A DNA stretch of 64,000 bases from Flavobacterium sp. YJ01 (lineage in GTDB: Bacteria > Bacteroidota > Bacteroidia > Flavobacteriales > Flavobacteriaceae): contig NZ_CP119757.1 of assembly GCF_029320955.1 (NCBI RefSeq), positions 5,208,001-5,272,000 on the forward strand, in the 5' to 3' direction. Shown in pieces: positions 53,188-62,062 of the stretch. Both the position numbers and the translations under genes were made by a program. Below the pieces are notes generated by a model. That model was not told the DNA's origin. It made no database searches and saw only the letters and a program-made list of their open reading frames with translations. Each line of letters opens with the position of its first letter. The stretch's first letter is position 1.

Positions 53188-53602
53188 ATGAAGCCTAAAT
53201 TGCTTTTTTTTTTACGAAAAACTGCTTAATAACTATTATTATCATCTTCACTATGATGAAGAGACTTCCAAAAGATATGCCTATGCGGCAGTCAGGAATA
53301 TTCTGGGCATAGCGGCCTTTATGTTCAGCATGCTGTTTTTTGTGGTCATCACCTGTCTTTTCAGCATAAATGTAAATATTAAGGGAAACAGGCTCTCGGC
53401 TTACCTTATCATGGCCGTCTTAATGGTGTGGTTTGTCTATTTCTGCAAAAAGTCCCTCAAACCCTTGTTTGATGGCATAGGGCTTAAGAGCGAAAAACCG
53501 CCAAAGGATAATTTCTTTGCGATATTGCTGCTTTGTGTCGGATTATTTGCAGGAGGCATGTTTGCGATTGCCAGGCTCGCTGCCATTTATTTGTGCGGAT
53601 GA
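53188..53602 (+). pseudogene. Small membrane protein gene with a frame break at a T tract
   Basis: A 93-residue frame from 53321 has two or three membrane segments (FVVITCLFSINVNIK, LIMAVLMVWFVYFC, FAILLLCVGLFAGGMFAIA). The same frame stays open upstream to about 53213 and reads YDEETSKRYAYAAVRNILGI before the Met at 53321, which looks like genuine coding sequence. No start codon lies in that frame; an ATG at 53188 is in another frame and reaches a stop at once. Loss of one T from the run of ten T at 53204-53213 would join the ATG to the long frame. It is either a decayed gene, a sequence error or a phase-variable gene. Confidence 0.55.
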
Positions 53603-53702
53603 TATCTCAGATCCGATTGTAAAATCCCGTATTGCTTTTTTTTGAAAGCTGTTTTTAAGTATGTTTCTTTTAGCTTTCTGGAATCCCGGCCGGTTATGAT
53701 TT

Positions 53703-53954
53703 TCAGTCGGCAGTCTGCTCTTCCCCTTGCGGATCTGCAGCATCTGCCTGCTGGGTCTTCTTCACCAGCAGGTAGAAATCCCTCAGGTGCCACCACGCGG
53801 GGCACATGTCCAAGGTACCGCTGAAGGTGCGTATGCCTGTATAGCAGCTCTTTAAAAACAGCTGCGAGTCGGTGATTCTTGCCCAGGGCTTCCAGTCCAC
53901 CGTCTGCGGCGGGGGATTGGCGTCAAAATATCTTTTTATCTCTTCGGGGTTCAT
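53703..53954 (-). CDS. DUF6965-type small protein
   Basis: 83 residues. It begins MNPEEIKRYFDANPPPQTVD and continues ARITDSQLFLKSCYTGIRTF, matching what I recall of DUF6965, a short family seen in Bacteroidota. It ends with an acidic tail (QQADAADPQGEEQTAD). No function known. It stands alone in an otherwise gene-poor stretch. Confidence 0.65.
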   Translation of the reverse strand: MNPEEIKRYFDANPPPQTVDWKPWARITDSQLFLKSCYTGIRTFSGTLDMCPAWWHLRDFYLLVKKTQQADAADPQGEEQTAD

Positions 53955-54073
53955 GGGGCAAATTTAGGCAAAAATCCGTGTGCTGTCAAGGGATGCAGGG
54001 GAGCGGGGGCGGATTTTTTGCAGGTGCCGCTGCGCTTTTTTCAGCGGGCCTGGCAATCACCGGACTGGATGTA

Positions 54074-54214
54074 TGTTTGTTTGTTTGTTTGTTTGTTGAA
54101 GTGTTTATATAGTATTGTTTTTGGGTTTGGTTTTAGGTTTTGGTATTTGGTTTTGGTTTTGGTTTTGGTTCTTAGATTTATTTTTTGGATTTATTTTTTG
54201 GATTTATTTTTTTT
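54074..54214. repeat. Low-complexity tandem repeats
   Basis: Three simple repeats follow each other: TGTT six times at 54074-54097, GGTTTT units at about 54135-54170, and a 13-bp unit GATTTATTTTTTG about three times at 54175-54214. They lead directly into the second palindromic repeat. No coding potential. Copy number could vary by slippage. Confidence 0.75.
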
Positions 54215-54291
54215 GGAGCTTCTCCCGCTATCCGCTCCAATCTTCTGCGCCGGACACCGGCGCAGAAGGATTTCCGCTGCTATCGGGGCTA
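54215..54291. repeat. Palindromic intergenic repeat, copy 2
   Basis: Begins GGAGCTTCTCCCGCTATCCG and ends CTATCGGGGCTA; the central palindrome is TCTGCGCCGGACACCGGCGC followed by AGA. The inverted arms GCGCCGG/CCGGCGC are intact in both copies, with changes that keep pairing (TTTTGCGCC/GGCGCGGAA in copy 1, TTCTGCGCC/GGCGCAGAA in copy 2). The same orientation is found in both copies, 1.4 kb apart. Confidence 0.75.
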
Positions 54292-54499
54292 TGTTCTAAC
54301 TTACATATTTTTTTCACAAAAGCTCGAGTAGAAATTGTCATTACCCTGCATATCAATAACAAAACTGTCATGAATATGTCAGAGATGTCAGGAAATTGTC
54401 TGAAAAATATTTTAGAAATCAATATATTTCCATTAAAACTGATATTTATGGAACGTTATACTGACGCAGGGAATCTATGGCATAGATTTTGAGTTAGAT

Positions 54500-54975
54500 A
54501 AGTGCCTTCGGAAGAGTCCGAAGGGTTGAATGTTTAAGTTGACTATTCTGCCTATCGCGACAGGCAGAATGTGATTCATGACATATACTGCAATTTCTGT
54601 ACCAAAGGGAAAGAAATACTCCACTAAGATACGAAATATCAGATATGCTGTCAAGACTAAAGTTGCTTTCATAACATTTCTATTGTTTGTAAGATTTCCC
54701 AGGCTCCGTCTGGTATGTCCGAGCAGGTGTAAAACATTTCTGCAAGGTTTCAAGGCACACAAAAGCAGTTCAGTCAGACTGCCGGTAATCTTGGAAAGGT
54801 TGGAATTAAAAAGCCAATCTGAAGTGCTGAGAACAAAATTCTATCAGCCAATGTGAGGATTAAGGCATGAATGGGTGTAAACCCCAAGACGATGGAAATC
54901 GGTCGTCTGCCAAGCAATGTTTAACATTGTACATCAGCAGGTAAGGTTAATGACTGATACTGCTTTCCTGCTGGT
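54500..54975 (+). ncRNA. Structured leader of the reverse transcriptase, candidate template RNA
   Basis: Several perfect hairpins lie between 54500 and the reverse transcriptase start: CCTTCGGA/TCCGAAGG (54505-54524), ATTCTGCCT/AGGCAGAAT (54545-54570), AGACGA/TCGTCT (54887-54908), CAATGT/ACATTG (54915-54929) and CAGCAGG/CCTGCTG (54935-54973). The last ends 20 nt before the coding start. The stretch 54571-54840 has less obvious structure and is free of stops in one plus-strand frame for 93 codons. DRT2- and DRT9-type systems carry a noncoding RNA next to the enzyme as template, so this is the natural candidate. Exact ends unknown. Confidence 0.55.
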
Positions 54976-54992
54976 GTCCCTATAAAAAAATA

Positions 54993-56579
54993 ATGAATCA
55001 AACACTACTTTTTAATGAGGATTTATGGGAGCGTTATGTGGCGAAGACTGCAGAAAGCCAAGAGAGTTTTGAGCTTAAAACTTATCCCCATTTAGATCCT
55101 TATTTTAATTTTTTTAAAAACAGCAGTGACATCAAAAAGCTTGTGTCAAACAGAGTGCTTATGGAAAAGCATTCTTTTCTCCCTTTTGTAAAAATACTTA
55201 CTAAGACCCCGAGATTCAGATTTCAAGAAAACGAAAAAATGTATGGTCTGGAAACTAAAATAAGACCAATTGCTTTCGCTTCGCATTTCGACTCTTATAT
55301 TTATGGTTTTTATTCTTTTGCTTTGAGCGAAAAATACCAAGAGTATATCCACGAGAAAGGTTTTAGCGAATGCGTGCTGGCCTACAGGTCCGATCTTGAC
55401 GGGAAATGTAATATACAGTTTGCTAAAGAAGCATTTGAAGCTGTAAGAAAAAAAGCCTCGGCTAATGGACACTGCACTGCAATTGCACTTGATATTACCG
55501 GTTATTTTGATAATATTGACCACGCGATTTTAAAAAACAAATGGTGTAAAATATTAAACACTCAGGAGCTGGCAAAGGATCAATATAAAATTTTCAGATC
55601 CCTCACAAAATACAGCTATATCAGCCGAGACAGTATATTGAAGCATTTTAAAATAGATTTAAAAACAGCGCCACACTGGAACTCACTTCTGGATCTGATA
55701 CCTGACAATGCTGCCGGTCCAACGTTCAGCAATAAGTTTGATCTGCTCAGAAAAAGAAATCTTTTGACGGTCAATATTCCAAAAATTTCCCCAAGTGGTG
55801 AAAAAAGTTTCCGGGGAATACCGCAGGGCTCACCTATGAGCGCACTGCTGTCGAATGTTTATCTGATTGATTTTGATGAAAAAATATTTAATCTCAGCAT
55901 TGAGCTGGATTTTACGTACAGGCGCTACTGCGATGATCTTCTGATAATCTGCGACTCTGAAAAAGCGGCCCATATCAATGAAATCCTTCTTAACGAAATA
56001 GCGGCGTATAAGCTGGTTATTCAGGCAAAAAAAACTGAAATAATCCATTTCAGGCCTGCATTATCTGGGAAGGTCAGAGGATTTAACCAAAAGAAAATTG
56101 ACAGATTTGCTCCGGTTTTCACTGTCCAGAATGAGCAGCAGTATTATAAGAATCTGCAGTACCTCGGTTTTGAGTTTAATGGTGTTTCAATTTATATCAG
56201 ACCAGGAAGCCTTTCCCGCTATTTCAGGAAAATGAAGGGCAGGATTGTAAAGACTGTAATGATGGCGTACAGTGATAAATCAAAGAGGGATAAAATTCTA
56301 AAAAAGCAGATTTTTGAAAGATATTCACATTTAGGAAAAAGGAATTTCCTTTCTTATGCCGTAAAGGCATCAAAAAAGCGTTACTATTCTAAATCAATGA
56401 AAGCCTATCGGGAAGGAATGGATTCCAAATCTATTAGAAAACAGCTCTCTGCACATTTTGCAATTATGGAAAAAGAGATTTTAATGAAATCTCTCTCGCG
56501 TCATGAATTTAAAGAATATATATACTCCAAAAAGAAAGAACAGGGGCGTAGGGTGAGTCGGAAAAAAATGAAGTATTGA
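54993..56579 (+). CDS. DRT/UG-type reverse transcriptase (defence candidate)
   Basis: 528 residues. RT motifs: KIRPIAFASHFDSYIYGFYS (fingers), AIALDITGYFDNIDHAIL (motif A, catalytic Asp), RGIPQGSPMSALLSNVYL (motif B) and RRYCDDLLIIC (motif C, YCDD). It lacks the maturase X domain and HNH domain of group II introns and lacks retron signatures. The pattern KxRPI...SHxDSYIY is found in UG/DRT-type bacterial RTs. I cannot fix the class; DRT2-like is one option, but the protein is longer than the about 430 residues I recall for DRT2. The structured leader fits an RNA-templated system. It lies at the edge of an AT-rich island with a restriction-type nuclease. Confidence 0.8.
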   Translation: MNQTLLFNEDLWERYVAKTAESQESFELKTYPHLDPYFNFFKNSSDIKKLVSNRVLMEKHSFLPFVKILTKTPRFRFQENEKMYGLETKIRPIAFASHFDSYIYGFYSFALSEKYQEYIHEKGFSECVLAYRSDLDGKCNIQFAKEAFEAVRKKASANGHCTAIALDITGYFDNIDHAILKNKWCKILNTQELAKDQYKIFRSLTKYSYISRDSILKHFKIDLKTAPHWNSLLDLIPDNAAGPTFSNKFDLLRKRNLLTVNIPKISPSGEKSFRGIPQGSPMSALLSNVYLIDFDEKIFNLSIELDFTYRRYCDDLLIICDSEKAAHINEILLNEIAAYKLVIQAKKTEIIHFRPALSGKVRGFNQKKIDRFAPVFTVQNEQQYYKNLQYLGFEFNGVSIYIRPGSLSRYFRKMKGRIVKTVMMAYSDKSKRDKILKKQIFERYSHLGKRNFLSYAVKASKKRYYSKSMKAYREGMDSKSIRKQLSAHFAIMEKEILMKSLSRHEFKEYIYSKKKEQGRRVSRKKMKY

Positions 56580-56613
56580 ATTGTAATCGGGTACTAAATT
56601 TTTTGCGATCCTT

Positions 56614-57459
56614 TTATTTGTTTTCTGATATGACACCATTTTTAGAAATGATAAATGACCTTTCTTCAAAGATTGATTTCATTATAAGCCATACTTGATC
56701 TACAAGTGAAAACTTTAGGTCAGCATTTCTCTGGATCAACACTCCGGTAAAAACGACGCTTCTAATTTTAACTGAGATATTATCTCTTTTATTTAGCAGG
56801 CTTGCCCCGGGAAGTTCATAGCTCTTTGTTATGGTTTGGAATATTTTTTTTTGAATATGCAGTTCTTTCTTAAACATATTGGCATAGTGTTCAAATGGAA
56901 TCTGAGTGCCATCTGATAAAACAATCAGAGATTGAGATATCTTTATTTGTTCCCTTTCTTTCTCAACTTTATCGACAAGGTCAATAGTGGCATATAATAT
57001 TTCAGGACGAAGCAAGGTGGATTTGAAGTCAGAAACATCCACGGAATTAGCTTTTGATTTGTCTTGGAAATATATTTTTTCCTCTGCTTCCCGCAGTTCT
57101 ACGAGCCCTATGTTTTTGTACTTGGCATAATTGATTCCGTCTTCCGTAAAACCTTTTTTTGAAACTATGACTCCTTTGTTAATTCCTGCATCTTCAATTA
57201 TCTCGGCTACCTTCATAACAATATCCTTGTTTATTTTTTCCTGCCAGTATTTGCATTCGATTGCCGTCTGATAGGCATGAATGCCATCGGAATAGGAAGT
57301 CAATACATCAATCTGATGACTTACTCCGGATTTACCTTTCACCTTACATCCGTTTCCATAGCCCTTTATTTTAACGCCTGATTCCTTACCGAGAGTCTCG
57401 TAAATATATTTGGTAACGACTTCGTATTTTTTCCAGTCTAAATTATCATTTTCAAACAT
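56614..57459 (-). CDS. Mrr-type restriction endonuclease-like protein
   Basis: 281 residues. The N-terminal half is a PD-(D/E)xK domain of the Mrr_cat type: VSHQIDVLTSYSD with D51 and TAIECKYW with E68 and K70, followed by GVIVSKKGFTEDGINYAKY, typical for this group. The C-terminal part (residues 130-281) is unassigned and may bind DNA or a partner. It is separate from the reverse transcriptase, converging on it with 35 nt between. No methyltransferase is adjacent, so it may act as a type IV-like enzyme or effector. Confidence 0.82.
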   Translation of the reverse strand: MFENDNLDWKKYEVVTKYIYETLGKESGVKIKGYGNGCKVKGKSGVSHQIDVLTSYSDGIHAYQTAIECKYWQEKINKDIVMKVAEIIEDAGINKGVIVSKKGFTEDGINYAKYKNIGLVELREAEEKIYFQDKSKANSVDVSDFKSTLLRPEILYATIDLVDKVEKEREQIKISQSLIVLSDGTQIPFEHYANMFKKELHIQKKIFQTITKSYELPGASLLNKRDNISVKIRSVVFTGVLIQRNADLKFSLVDQVWLIMKSIFEERSFIISKNGVISENK

Positions 57460-57726
57460 AAATTTAGGTTTAATGTATAGTGCAAAATATTGAAAACACG
57501 ATTATTTTTTATACTTTCTGGTTATTTAATATTTTTCAGTTGTCTGCGCTTTTGCGATCACGGTGTGTAAAGGTCATATGTTTTATTTCATACATCATAG
57601 ATGGCCGCAGGTACCTGAGTATAAAATTGTCAATTCATCACAAAAGTTGAAGTGGGGTAAAATGTTCAGATTACCACTTACCGCTCTTTTAAGTCAAACG
57701 CTTTTTGGCAGTATCAGGCTTTTTTT

Positions 57727-59514
57727 TTAATTCTTCACCATTTCTCTAATTAAATTTTCTATACATGCCTTATGTTCATTGATCTGCTCAGTTTCCCATT
57801 TATCATTCTCATAGCTTTCAAACATTACCAACCGTTTCAAGCTTGAATTATCGTGCAGAAACATTTTCTTTTTGTCGATTGGATTTTCTTTGTTGCCTGC
57901 CGAATTTTGAGAACTGGAGATTAAGCACAAATTTCCAATTCCATTGTAAACTTCTTCGTCAATAGAATACCGTTTTGCATGTTCTTGCGAAAACAAATGC
58001 TCTCTTGAACTTATCTGTCTGAATTTGAAATTATGAAAGTGACTTTTTAAATTGTCAATTTTAGTTTTTAGTGGTTCCAAATTTTCGTTAACTTCCTCTG
58101 CCTTATAAAGTTTCCAAAGCAGAAAGTCAATAAAATAAAAATTGAAGATACTAACTTCTGGATAGGATAATCTGCCCTTATTGAATTTAACTTTGGCAAT
58201 GCTCCAAACTTTCTCTAGATATTTGCCAGCATCAAAATCCGTATTTTTCAGAAGTACCTGCAGCCAATTATTGTAAGTGTTTGTAGAATCTGAATAATAA
58301 AGCATTACTTGAAGTTTTGTCAGCTCTTCATCATTTTCAAAAGTTTTTACTGTTGTTTCAAAATCGCTGTTTAACTTTCTAATTCCCCAATTTTGTTTGC
58401 TTTCATCAGAATCAGTTAAGTCCTGTTTGATGACAATTCTGTCAAACATACTTCTATAGTATAATAAATCGAAAATAAATTCTTTCGCCTCAGGCTTGTT
58501 TTCATTAAATTGTTCTAAAAGTTTTTTATCGTCAAGTGAGACCTTATCGTTTTTAATTTTCAGGACCTGCAGTAAAAAATTGGGAAAGTCGATAACGGAT
58601 TTATATTTGTCTTTAATGAATTTTTCTTCTTTGGGAAAGTCTGTTGGAATATTATATTCTGTGATGATTTGCAGCAGGGATAGTTCTTCGTCCGTATCGT
58701 TATTTTCATTTATATAAATATCCTCAAAGTTTGTTCCGATAATCTTACTCTCGTTAGTGAAAAGTTTATCCCTATTTTGCTTGTCAAAATTTAGGAACAC
58801 ATAATTGTTCATATCTGAACAGGCATCCCAGATTTTAGCAAACTTTTCTTGTTCTTGTCTTGCAACTTTTTTATCTTCATTTTTTATCTCTCCAATTAAA
58901 AGAGCTTTTACTATCTCGTGTTTTTCTAACTGCTCGCCGCGGTTATTCATTATTTCAAAATAATGGTTTAAATCAGTATCTTCTGGAACTTCCACACGAA
59001 ATAGATATACATTTTCGTAAAAATCCTTTGCAAAATTCTGTACATCCCTTTCTCTTAATTCTTCTTGAATTATTTCAATGGCATCTTTAAGACTTCCGGT
59101 ACCCGAGATGTTTAAATCGCTAGCCTGTTTTAGAAAAGATTCTGATTCTGCTTTGTACAAACCTTCAATGTAATTTTGTATTTTTTTTCGTGAATCAAAT
59201 TTTAGATTTGGAACGCAAACTGCATTTTTACTTTCATCTGTCCAATTTTTCAAAACTAGATTTATTAGCGTAATAGTTGTGTGCCGCTGTTGTCCGTCGA
59301 TGAGTTCAAAATTTCCATCTTCTCTTTTGAAGCAGACTAAGGAACCAAGATAATATGATTTATTTTGATTGTTTTCCTTTGGGAAAAATTCCTCAATATC
59401 TTTTATTAACTGGGAAATTTCTGCTTTCCCCCATGCGTAATTTCTTTGGTAGCGAGGGATGACATAAACGTCATTTTCTAAAATCTCCTTTATATTTTTT
59501 GCATTATGAGCCAT
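57727..59514 (-). CDS. DUF262/DUF1524 protein (GmrSD-like), first of a pair
   Basis: 595 residues. The DUF262 N-terminus shows DVYVIPRYQRNYAWGKAEI and FELIDGQQRHTTITLINLVL, the ParB-like NTPase-type signature (DGQQR). The C-terminus holds a DUF1524-like nuclease part with SSREHLFSQEH and NGIGNLCLISSSQNSAGNKE. GmrSD-type enzymes with this layout cut modified phage DNA; here the precise substrate is unknown. It starts 1 nt after the second DUF262 gene, so the two are a unit. It lies between Mrr-type and PLD-type nuclease genes. Confidence 0.88.
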   Translation of the reverse strand: MAHNAKNIKEILENDVYVIPRYQRNYAWGKAEISQLIKDIEEFFPKENNQNKSYYLGSLVCFKREDGNFELIDGQQRHTTITLINLVLKNWTDESKNAVCVPNLKFDSRKKIQNYIEGLYKAESESFLKQASDLNISGTGSLKDAIEIIQEELRERDVQNFAKDFYENVYLFRVEVPEDTDLNHYFEIMNNRGEQLEKHEIVKALLIGEIKNEDKKVARQEQEKFAKIWDACSDMNNYVFLNFDKQNRDKLFTNESKIIGTNFEDIYINENNDTDEELSLLQIITEYNIPTDFPKEEKFIKDKYKSVIDFPNFLLQVLKIKNDKVSLDDKKLLEQFNENKPEAKEFIFDLLYYRSMFDRIVIKQDLTDSDESKQNWGIRKLNSDFETTVKTFENDEELTKLQVMLYYSDSTNTYNNWLQVLLKNTDFDAGKYLEKVWSIAKVKFNKGRLSYPEVSIFNFYFIDFLLWKLYKAEEVNENLEPLKTKIDNLKSHFHNFKFRQISSREHLFSQEHAKRYSIDEEVYNGIGNLCLISSSQNSAGNKENPIDKKKMFLHDNSSLKRLVMFESYENDKWETEQINEHKACIENLIREMVKN

Positions 59515-59515
59515 C

Positions 59516-60850
59516 TTAGTTTCCTTCTTTAATAAATTCTACAATCTTTTCAATCCCTTTCACCGCAATATCTTCTATCTTGTAAGTTTTATACTGATAG
59601 TATTTAAATGCATCAGGACTTACCGAATCAATTATTTTGCTAAAACTTTGTTGGGCAGAACTATTCATTACTGCTTCTACCGTAACTCTGCTTTTTGTAC
59701 AGCGGATATTGTAGGCAAGTTTGTAGAATGCTTTGTAGAAATTTTCAAAATCATCAACGTAGCCAAATTTATCAATGAATGCTAATAAAATGTTTTCGTA
59801 AAGATTTCTCACTTTTTCATCTCCGCTTCGCCACCAGCCATAATAATTGTAGCAATAATTTCGGTAGAATTTTTTAAGTTCCGGAATCTCTCCTTTTACA
59901 GTATCCTCTTTACCGTAATCAAATAATTTCCCACGTTGGATAATGTAAAAATCAACATATTCAAAAAAGCGTTTACCGTTAATTATCGGACTTGTGATTT
60001 GAAAAGGAAACGTTTGTGCAATTTGTGGGCTACGCAAAGAATGATCATTGTAAGTACTTTTTATAAAACCATCTAACATCCTCATTGCACTTTCATAAGG
60101 GTATTTTTGTTTTTGATGTACAGAAATTCCTTTAAACTCTTCAATTTCATCTTTAGTGAAATCGTACTTCCATTCGTTTTTACTCCATTTGCGAATTTTG
60201 AAAAGATGATTGCCAAGTATTGGTTTTAAAGATCCTTCATCAACAGATGCTTCCCAGCGCTCAACGCATTCTGTTCTTTCTTCTTCACTGTCAAGATCCA
60301 TTTCTCGCAAATGAAATGCTTTTAATAAGTCGTAAGGTTCAAGGGCTTTGCCTCTTGCATTTTGAGAGTCAAAAAGCTGAAAAGCCTCGTCTTGTCTGAA
60401 AACTGTAAATAGAACAAATTCGCATTTATTCAAAATCTTATTTTTGAAATCTGCTTTCTTTTCGTCGCTGCTTTCAAATTTTGTCATTATCCATTTGTCA
60501 ATAATGCGGTAATTATAGGCAATATTATTCTTGGAAATATTGTGTTTGAATTTTTCGTTTAATAGTAATCCGTCATAACTTTCGTCTAATATTTTTAATA
60601 AAAGCGAAATTGTTGTTAGGCGCTGTTGTCCGTCAACTACATTGTTTATTGAACTTTCACTGTGTAAGATGATATTTCCAATTCTATAATTTTTATTTTT
60701 AATGATTACATACTCAAAAATATCTCCCAAAAGCTGCATTACATTTTTCTCTGTCCACTTGTATGGACGTTGATAAACAGGGATAGTTAGTTTTACTTTT
60801 GATAGTTCGATTAGTTTTATTGTATTTTGAGTCGGAGTTATTGTCATCAA
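59516..60850 (-). CDS. DUF262 protein, second of a pair
   Basis: 444 residues. The DUF262 motifs are LTIPVYQRPYKWTEKNVMQL, NVVDGQQRLTTISLLLKIL and FDSQNARGKALEPYDLLKAF. The C-terminal half is helical and lacks a clear DUF1524 His-Asn nuclease signature. It would therefore supply the NTPase-like role and rely on its neighbour for cutting. Paired DUF262 genes are common in defence-rich regions. Its first codons include two Met (MMTITPTQ). Confidence 0.86.
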   Translation of the reverse strand: MMTITPTQNTIKLIELSKVKLTIPVYQRPYKWTEKNVMQLLGDIFEYVIIKNKNYRIGNIILHSESSINNVVDGQQRLTTISLLLKILDESYDGLLLNEKFKHNISKNNIAYNYRIIDKWIMTKFESSDEKKADFKNKILNKCEFVLFTVFRQDEAFQLFDSQNARGKALEPYDLLKAFHLREMDLDSEEERTECVERWEASVDEGSLKPILGNHLFKIRKWSKNEWKYDFTKDEIEEFKGISVHQKQKYPYESAMRMLDGFIKSTYNDHSLRSPQIAQTFPFQITSPIINGKRFFEYVDFYIIQRGKLFDYGKEDTVKGEIPELKKFYRNYCYNYYGWWRSGDEKVRNLYENILLAFIDKFGYVDDFENFYKAFYKLAYNIRCTKSRVTVEAVMNSSAQQSFSKIIDSVSPDAFKYYQYKTYKIEDIAVKGIEKIVEFIKEGN

Positions 60851-61025
60851 TTCTATTTCTTAATAATAATTGTTTTGTTTCTGTTGCGCCGAGTGTCCTC
60901 TTGGCATTGCCACCGCCGTCCCTTGCTACAAAAGGTTTCGGGTTAAATTAATCCATATTTTCTAAAACAGCCAAATACAGGAATATTTTCAAATTATGCC
61001 AAATGCCTAATTCTCTTGCAGCAGA

Positions 61026-61832
61026 TTAAACATAGTTCTTGTAACCTAATTTTTCAAGTTTTTCGATTGCTTTATTAATTGTCTCATCGTTAAATAGAAC
61101 CCTATATCTAGGTTTTAATATAATGTTCTCGAATGTTAGGTCCAATCGCTCGATTTCATACATTTTTAGTAAACCTGATTGAATATTTTCAGCTCCGTCT
61201 TTCATAAGTTTTCTCGCAGTTCCAATTGCACCATATCTAAATAGCATGTCAGTTATAGTTGTTTTATTGATTTTTGCACCTGCTTTTAACGATTCATCTA
61301 AAGATCGCAGAAGTTCATTTAGCAATTCATTCTCTATTTTTTCAAATTCTTCTTCTTTAGATTCTGAGTCAATACTAGTAATATTTGATAATTTCTGAAT
61401 TTCATAATTTACTGCAATTGTTTCAAGATGCTTAAATCTACCTAAAAACTGTTTCAATAAAGTTTCATCGTCACTTATAATTATATTTTCGTGATTGAAA
61501 AATTCAGCAGAATTTGTCCAGTTATAAGAGCCGAATAAGACCTTTTTTTTGTCAAAAACAGCAAATTTATCGTGTAGAAACCTACCTGAATTTGCAGACA
61601 GAATATTAATTAAACCATTTTTGTTTTGAATTTCTTTAAAACTGAGTCGCTTATTTTCAAAATGGTCGCTTATAATAATTTTTATTTTACAGCCAGATTC
61701 TGCTTTATCAATTAACTTACCAAGAATCTCCTTGCTTGTAAACCAAGCTACACAAATTAGTATTTCCTCTTTAGAAGATCCAATTTGTTCAATTATTTTA
61801 TTTCTGATGTCTTTGAAATGTGCTTGTATCAT
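61026..61832 (-). CDS. Phospholipase D-like protein with one HKD motif
   Basis: 268 residues. A PLD-like domain fills the N-terminal 150 residues; the HxKx4D motif reads HDKFAVFD (H87, K89, D94) followed by GSYNWTNSAEFFNHEN. Only one HKD is present, so it should work as a dimer, like Nuc-type nucleases. The C-terminal part (NELLRSLDESLKAGAKINK, ...RKLMKDGAENIQSG) is helical and unassigned. It may be a nuclease effector in the island. No partner is adjacent at operon distance. Confidence 0.82.
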   Translation of the reverse strand: MIQAHFKDIRNKIIEQIGSSKEEILICVAWFTSKEILGKLIDKAESGCKIKIIISDHFENKRLSFKEIQNKNGLINILSANSGRFLHDKFAVFDKKKVLFGSYNWTNSAEFFNHENIIISDDETLLKQFLGRFKHLETIAVNYEIQKLSNITSIDSESKEEEFEKIENELLNELLRSLDESLKAGAKINKTTITDMLFRYGAIGTARKLMKDGAENIQSGLLKMYEIERLDLTFENIILKPRYRVLFNDETINKAIEKLEKLGYKNYV

Positions 61833-62062
61833 AAATTCTAACTAAAATTTTTTTGCAGTATTTCCCTATGGTTAGCTTTCGGAGTTGATTTGAAGCGAAT
61901 ATGTAAAACTATGGCTAACGTTTCGCAGATAGGCATCACTAATAACCTTTTAAGATTAAGTCTAAAAAATAACTAAATTCTAGTTTAGTACTTTCCGTCC
62001 CATTAAGGAAATGCACCTATCGCGCAAGATCGCTGTCGTGATCAGTTTAAATAAGCAGGACA

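Noticed and set aside
54074..54097. CRISPR array
   Set aside because: The repeat unit is 4 bp with no spacers and no cas genes are in the window.
54578..54856. 92-residue plus-strand frame in the leader of the reverse transcriptase
   Set aside because: As a normal gene it has no ribosome-binding site and no family look; the region is better read as structured RNA. Kept only as a note on stop-free sequence.
54993..56579. Group II intron or retron
   Set aside because: No maturase X or HNH domain, no intron domain V-like hairpin seen downstream, and no retron-type ncRNA with a long inverted repeat at both ends.
61833..62062. Possible attachment site or repeat after the PLD-like gene
   Set aside because: GGTTAGCTTTCGG and GGCTAACGTTTCG look alike but are short and imperfect; no integrase or tRNA is near.
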